Program-made: the position numbers and the translations under genes
The notes under the pieces: model-generated
The model's database searches: none
The model's input: only the letters and a program-made list of their open reading frames with translations
What the model was told of the DNA's origin: nothing
Part shown: piece after piece, positions 59,735-64,000 of the stretch
Position numbering within the stretch: the first letter of the stretch is position 1
Layout of the letters: each line of letters begins with the position of its first letter
From: Ixodes scapularis
Lineage: Eukaryota; Arthropoda; Arachnida; Ixodida; Ixodidae
Length of the DNA: 64,000 nt
Direction of reading: 5' to 3'
Assembly (NCBI RefSeq): GCF_016920785.2
Contig: NW_024609839.1
Location: 23,065,085 to 23,129,084, forward strand

Positions 59735-60715
59735 GGACGCCTACGTCGCTAACCACGTGGCCTAGGAAGTTAGGTCGTCATAGGCGCACCGGCACTTTGA
59801 CGGCTTGAGGGTGAGTCCGGCGGTCTGTATGGCTTAGAGAACAGCTTGAAGTCATCGCACGTGCACGTCGAAGTCACTTGATAACACTACGACGTCATCA
59901 AGCTAGACGAGACAGCTCTGACACTTCAGTCCTGCCAGTACGTTGTCCATGACACGCTGAAAAGTTGTTGGCGCTGTGCATAGTCCGGAGGGCATCACCT
60001 TGAACACGTATAGTTCATCCGGCGTGAAGAAAGGTGTCTTGTCTCGGTCCCGTCCGTCGAATTCGATCTGCCAGTAGACGCTCTTCAGGACCTTTGATGA
60101 AAAGTATCGAGAGGGGCGCAGCCGGTCTAGCGTGTCATCAATCCGGGGGAGTGGAGAGACGTGTTTCTTCGTTACCGCGTTCAGCTGCAGTCCACGCAGA
60201 ACCTAATCGTTCCGTCCTTCTTAACCAGCACGACTGCAGAGGCCCACAGACTTCTTGAAGGCTGGATTATATCGTCGTTCAGCATTTCTTGCACTCGCTC
60301 TTGAACGACCTCCCTTTCTTTTACGGAGACTGTACGGCAATCGGTGCACAGGGAGCGCGTCGTCGTCGGTAACGTTGCGATGCTTCGTGACGGCGGTTTG
60401 GCGCACCTTCGACGACATCGCGAAGCAGCTGCTGTATTTGGCGAGGAGGTCACTCAGCTGCCATCGTCTTGGGCCCGGAAGCTTAGGGTCGATGTCGACC
60501 TGCGCTGGAGACGTACAGTCTTGCTGAGGCAGCGATGATTCTTCAGTAATCGCGGCGATTTCGGTGGAGTTTCGGAGTTCCTCGACATGGCCCATAGCCG
60601 CGCCCTTAGTGAGATGTTGCGCTTCTTGTCGGAAGTTCGTCACGACGACTACGGTGCGCCCATCCTGAAGTTGAGCTACTCCTCTTGCGACGCCTATTCC
60701 TCTTCCCAGGAGCAA
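59735..60715 (-). pseudogene. Ty3/gypsy pol: reverse transcriptase with disrupted active site
   Basis: The upstream part (60221-60715) reads GRTVVVVTNFRQEAQHLTKG and later KHRNVTDDDALPVHRLPYSL. The RT core starts EREVVQERVQEMLNDDIIQP and LVKKDGTIRFCVDC (about 60181-60350). The catalytic box at about 59905-59925 reads V-stop-LDDVVVL, so the residue before LDD is a stop codon. Further frameshifts follow up to the 59730 frame. RT copies the element RNA in virus-like particles; this one cannot. Confidence 0.82.
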
Positions 60716-61207
60716 TTAAAGGGTGGCTACCAGAACAATTCCACCGCATGCATCGGTCACGATGGGTATAACAACACTTGATCGTGGCGGCAGGTTCACG
60801 TGGTCGGCAGCGACTCCGATGGCGGCTGATGCTCTTTGGGGTTTCTCTGAAGGTGAAACAGGCGTCAGTCTATTCTCACCAAGGTTCATGACGGCGCGGT
60901 ATTGAAACCAAAAGTCGATGGCTAGAATAATGTCTCTGGCACAGTCTGTAGAACGACAAATTTGACAGGGCACGTCTCGCCGTGAATCTCGACTCGGGCA
61001 GTGCACGTTCCGACGCGCGTAGTAAGGTGCACTCTGGCGGTTCGAATTTGTGTTACTTGCCAGGGTGTAGTAAGTTTTCGCAAGCGGCGAGAGAGCGTCC
61101 CACTCCAGGCTGAGTAGTCTGCTCCGGTGTCCACGAGGGCAGATGCATCGTGGCCATCGATAGCAACTTTCAGGTTGTTGGGCACCGTTCCAGGTGCGTC
61201 GTTGCAA
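60716..61207 (-). pseudogene. Ty3/gypsy aspartic protease region
   Basis: The minus frame 60922-61185 contains LKVAIDGHDASALVDTGADY, including the DTGA catalytic motif of retroviral-type proteases, followed by VRVEIHGETCPVKFVVL-like strands. A frame change near 60925 leads into ILAIDFWFQYRAVMNLGENR, the usual end of the domain. It lies between the nucleocapsid zinc knuckle and RT, the normal gypsy order. Confidence 0.8.
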
Positions 61208-61299
61208 TACGTGGCTTTGGGAGAGTGGGAGCGCTCCGGCGTTCTTAGAGGCTCTTTACTTTGGTCGTCTTCGGCAACGCCACCTCCAGGCGTTGCCGC

Positions 61300-62964
61300 A
61301 CTTAATTTTCAAGGCGACGAAGGTGAGACAGGCTCTTTCGGCGGGGTCGTAACGCTGGAAACGCTGGACGTCGTGGCGGTGGTGAGCGGGATTCACGGCG
61401 GAGAGACGACGCTGAGGAGGGCGAGCGTCGGCGGTACTGCTCGATGTCGCGAGGGCGTTCGCCGTACCTCTGGCGTGGGTCGTTCCGGTGGGAACCACGC
61501 AGCCCAAGTCGACGGTAGGGACATCCACGGTAGACGTCGTCGGCTTCCCCGAGTGGTAACAGAGCGGGCGTCGGTCTTTCTCGGTGAAGGTCGCTCCGGG
61601 TGGACGTACTGGTCTTGTCCTTCCTGGCGTCGAGCATACTACGGCATCGGTGGGTCTCGTCTGTGTGGTGCCGTGGCTTGGCGGTTAGCTTGCGGCGGTC
61701 GTCGGGTTATGGCGGCGTAGCTCATCGTCGGTTTCTCTGGCGATGTCGTGTAGTTGGGAACTTTTGGTCCGAAGGCTCGGTGAACCTCCTCTCGGACGAC
61801 CTCGGCGACCGACTGTGAGGACGGGCGTCCAGCAATGGGCAGCAGCTTCTTTAGCTCCTCACGTAAGACGTCACGAAACATCTCCTGAATTCCAGTCATG
61901 CTGGAGCAGTGGTCCAATGCCGCTGGTGAGGAGGCAACTACGCCGGCGTGCCGCTGGTAGTGGGTCTCACTTGCCAGGATGGCACACTCTATGTTTGTCG
62001 CCTCGGTAACAAATCATGAATGGTCGTCGGTGGGTTGCGTTCGAGTCCACCGAAGATGTCCTTCACTCCACGCATCAGAATACGCAGCTTCTTTTCCTCG
62101 GTGGCCTGAGGGTCGGCGCGAGAGCTCAGGTGCAGGACGTCTTCTGTGAAGCTCATGAGGTTCTTATTAGGGCCCTGGGCCCTTGATTGTAGCAGATCTC
62201 CCGCCCCACCGGCGTAAGCTTTCCATTTTCCCGGGGGGGGGGGGGGGGGGGGGGGGGAGGTGCGTTATCGTTCCGCCAGAACTGGAGATTGAAGCTAACG
62301 GAATCACGCTGGGATTTCATTTCCCATGTATTTTGTCAATAAAGGCAACGTGGGCGTTATTTTAATTGCATGCCACTACTAGAAGCTCGTTACATGGCAC
62401 ATAAACAGCGTCTTGGTAAGGATGATGGCCCGGGCATGCTTTGCCCCCCCCCCCCCCCCCCCCCCGATCTCACCGGGGGGGCCCGAGCCCCGATGCCCCC
62501 GCGAAGTCTACGTCTATGTTCGGCCCTCTCTTCGGTGTTCACTGGCGAAGGTACGCGTCAGATCATTTTCTCAAAGGTCCCACCAATTGAGAAAGGCTTC
62601 GTGGTTTTTGAAACAGCGCCTTGCAGTACTTTCAAGCAAGAAATATAGGTTCTGCAGGCGCTGTTCGTCACTCCACCCGTTTTGGCGGGCCACGCGATTG
62701 TACTGGTTGATCCAGTCTTCAACGTCCTCGTAGACCTCGTCCACAAATGCAGCAGGTGTCAGCGGAGCGACGGGCAGAACGACGACGGGTGGGGTGGCCA
62801 TGGACGGGATCTTCTTCTGGTTCTCGGGCAAGAGACCAAGTTCGGGGGATTGACCTCTGGTACGACGGCTTGTTCGGACTTCGGTGTCTTTGGCGACAAG
62901 TAGCCTTCCGGGGCTGAGCACGTCGCTTCGCCGGGGTGCCTTCGGAGGAGTATGCTTTACGGGC
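61300..62964 (-). pseudogene. Ty3/gypsy gag, interrupted
   Basis: It starts at the ATG at 62964 (MPVKHTPPKAPRRSDVL), just downstream of a primer-binding-like TTTTGGTGGAGGTGCGGGG. Capsid motifs are EDVEDWINQYNRVARQNGWS and LQNLYFLLESTARRCFKNHE (about 62600-62720), then after a foreign insert LMSFTEDVLHLSSRADPQAT and KLRILMRGVKDIFGGL (about 62050-62160). A decayed CCHC knuckle region lies near 61560-61600 (CPYRRLGLRGS downstream, first two Cys lost). There are multiple frameshifts. Confidence 0.78.
62195..62515. mobile_element. G/C-run insertion inside gag
   Basis: Gag homology breaks off after EERAEH (about 62520) and resumes at LLQSRAQGPNKN (about 62190). The sequence between has a long G run near 62227-62257 and a C run near 62444-62465, in opposite polarity on one strand, plus an AATAAA. 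It is probably a small inverted repeat element; exact ends are uncertain. Confidence 0.5.
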
Positions 62965-62997
62965 ATACAATGCAATCCCCCGCACCTCCACCAAAAT

Positions 62998-63343
62998 GTC
63001 ACGAATGGCAAATGATGAGGCGGCGAAAACTGAAACAAACTAAACGTTTCATGGAAGAACTTCTCCCCAAAATAAAAAGAAGACAGAAGATATAGACTGT
63101 CCCGGGCTTTGAAGTTAGCGTAACAGCAGGATCGAACGCTGGGGCGAGACTGACTCCGGCTTGCCACGCCGGAGTCAGTCTCGCGCCAGCGTTCGATTTG
63201 TAGCCGCGTGAATCTTTTTGTAGCCGCGTGAATCTCTGGAACATTCGACCTGGAACGTCCGGCGCGTAGAACAATCGTAACTTGATCATACAATAAAGCT
63301 CTCAAATGGGCGAGAATGCCAAGTAGAAAGAATAAATATTACA
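62998..63343 (-). other. Candidate 5' LTR of the gypsy element
   Basis: The plus strand begins TGTCACGAATGG directly before the primer-binding-like site and could end at ATTACA (63338-63343), giving TGT...ACA ends. It also contains a 30-bp-class inverted repeat GACTGACTCCGGC / GCCGGAGTCAGTC near 63145-63182 and a tandem GTAGCCGCGTGAATC repeat (63201-63234). No second LTR is present to confirm the boundaries, and part could belong to a SINE. Confidence 0.4.
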
Positions 63344-63345
63344 AC

Positions 63346-63422
63346 ATCCGGCTGCCTGAAATCGACCCGATATCTTCCGCGCGACAGCCAAGCACGGTAA
63401 CCATTCGGCCACGTACGCGCTC
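63346..63422 (-). repeat. tRNA-derived SINE head (pol III A and B boxes)
   Basis: On the minus strand TGGCCGAATGGTTA (about 63399-63412) matches a tRNA A box and GGGTCGATTTC (about 63358-63368) a B box, with tRNA-like spacing and GGCTGTCGCGCGGAAGAT between. No intact cloverleaf closes, so it is a SINE head or pseudo-tRNA. Ticks are known to carry abundant tRNA-derived SINEs. Confidence 0.6.
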
Positions 63423-63690
63423 ACTCAGCGACGCGCGTGGCAATATTCTTTGGGCCCCAAGGTGCCTCCAATGTGGGCTGTGGGTCTTCCAAGGCCAGCC
63501 CACTTTGCTCTAATTGGGTATGTACGCTCCTATATCGGGTCAAATACCAGAATAACTGAACAAATGCTAGTGCATACGTGATTGTAGTAATTTCCAATAT
63601 TTAACAAATACTTGCCGTTTCAGTAATATAGGACATACTGAATATTCCTTGGTAATGTTGTCATGTTGAAATAAAACGCTAAACCCACCG
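63423..63690. other. Unassigned spacer downstream of the M13 gene
   Basis: No feature recognised. Confidence 0.4.
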
Positions 63691-63707
63691 CTGTGTTCTT
63701 TCCTGAC

Positions 63708-63713
63708 TTTATT
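63708..63713 (-). terminator. Polyadenylation signal AATAAA of the M13 gene
   Basis: TTTATT on the plus strand, 26 bp past the minus-strand stop codon at 63739-63741. Confidence 0.7.
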
Positions 63714-63738
63714 CTTCAGTTCTCAAGGAAGATGTTTA

Positions 63739-63838
63739 TTACCAGAGCACGCATTTCTTTTCCGGATTCATCTTCTTACCGCTTCTGCAACTGAAAGCGC
63801 GTGCGAATTCGGCAGAGTTCATCAAAGCCACGTTCACC
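63739..63838 (-). CDS. Terminal exon of an M13 (neprilysin/ECE-like) zinc metallopeptidase
   Basis: The minus-strand exon follows acceptor TTCTTATTTACAG and reads VNVALMNSAEFARAFSCRSG then KKMNPEKKCVLW-stop. This matches the invariant C-terminus of peptidase family M13: RVNG/LxNxxEFxxAFxC, xxGxxMNPxxKCxVW. The last Cys is known to pair within the ectodomain and the final Trp is conserved in the family. M13 enzymes are type II membrane or secreted ectopeptidases; the HExxH and ExxxD zinc motifs would be in upstream exons beyond 64000. Tandem TAA TAA stops follow. The frame is intact, so the gene is probably live. The gene body continues off the window. Confidence 0.85.
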
Positions 63839-64000
63839 CTGTAAATAAGAAAACCATGTTTATACTCATTAGTATTGAAAATCACATATACCAGGACCCG
63901 CATTGAAAATAGTTTAATACAATTAGTCTTGCCAACCATATCACAGGATAGTACAAATTATTATCACCAACCATCAACGCTGTTAGCTTAATTTGTAGAG
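63839..64000 (-). other. Intron of the M13 gene
   Basis: Minus-strand sequence upstream of the terminal exon's acceptor. The frame open across it (to 63939) lacks family motifs, so it is read as intron. Confidence 0.6.

Overview
This is animal nuclear DNA, very probably from an ixodid tick. Introns, AATAAA signals, CpG-rich blocks, A/T microsatellites and dense, mutually nested transposons rule out a bacterial or organellar source. The tick guess rests on the repeat mix (Penelope-like elements, a CR1/L2-type LINE, a Ty3/gypsy element, a tRNA-derived SINE head, THAP/TTAA DNA transposons) and on the end of an M13 neprilysin-like metallopeptidase gene. It is an inference. The only ordinary host coding sequence I can support is that terminal M13 exon (63739-63838, minus strand). 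Almost everything else is mobile DNA.

Layout. 1-11100 holds decayed Penelope-like elements (PLEs): PLE-a at 2022-3425, PLE-b at 4740-6480, and PLE-c at about 7940-11110 on the minus strand, which is split by a 2.2-kb TTAA-flanked transposon carrying a THAP domain (8444-10653). A GGA-rich element with CACGTG palindromes lies at 7208-7826. 11715-58350 is one minus-strand LINE copy blown apart by later insertions: a foldback element (11877-13480, itself invaded by a TTAA element) and then about 43 kb made of three copies of one giant element. 58385-62998 is a broken minus-strand Ty3/gypsy retrotransposon, followed by an LTR-like or SINE-like stretch and the M13 exon.

The main discovery is the giant element. 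Copies B (26490-41379, 14,890 bp) and C (41897-56987, 15,091 bp, opposite orientation) each start with CCCTATTGG and end with CCAACAGGG (or the reverse), and each is flanked by a TA duplication. Copy A (13933-26489) is cut by B: the last 490 bp of A lie on the far side of B (41382-41871). When A+B and C are removed, the LINE flanks rejoin and spell LEYAAFIWNPYIK, as expected for this LINE family, using a 23-bp island of LINE sequence (41872-41894) between A and C. This documents LINE insertion, then transposition of A and C into it, then B into A. B and C together form an inverted repeat of about 30 kb.

I found no transposase or other known protein in the giant element. Its cargo is a CpG-rich promoter-like block, exon-like segments with good splice sites, smaller transposons, and in B and C an internal 2.36-kb tandem duplication. 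It looks like a non-autonomous giant TIR transposon that captured host sequence.
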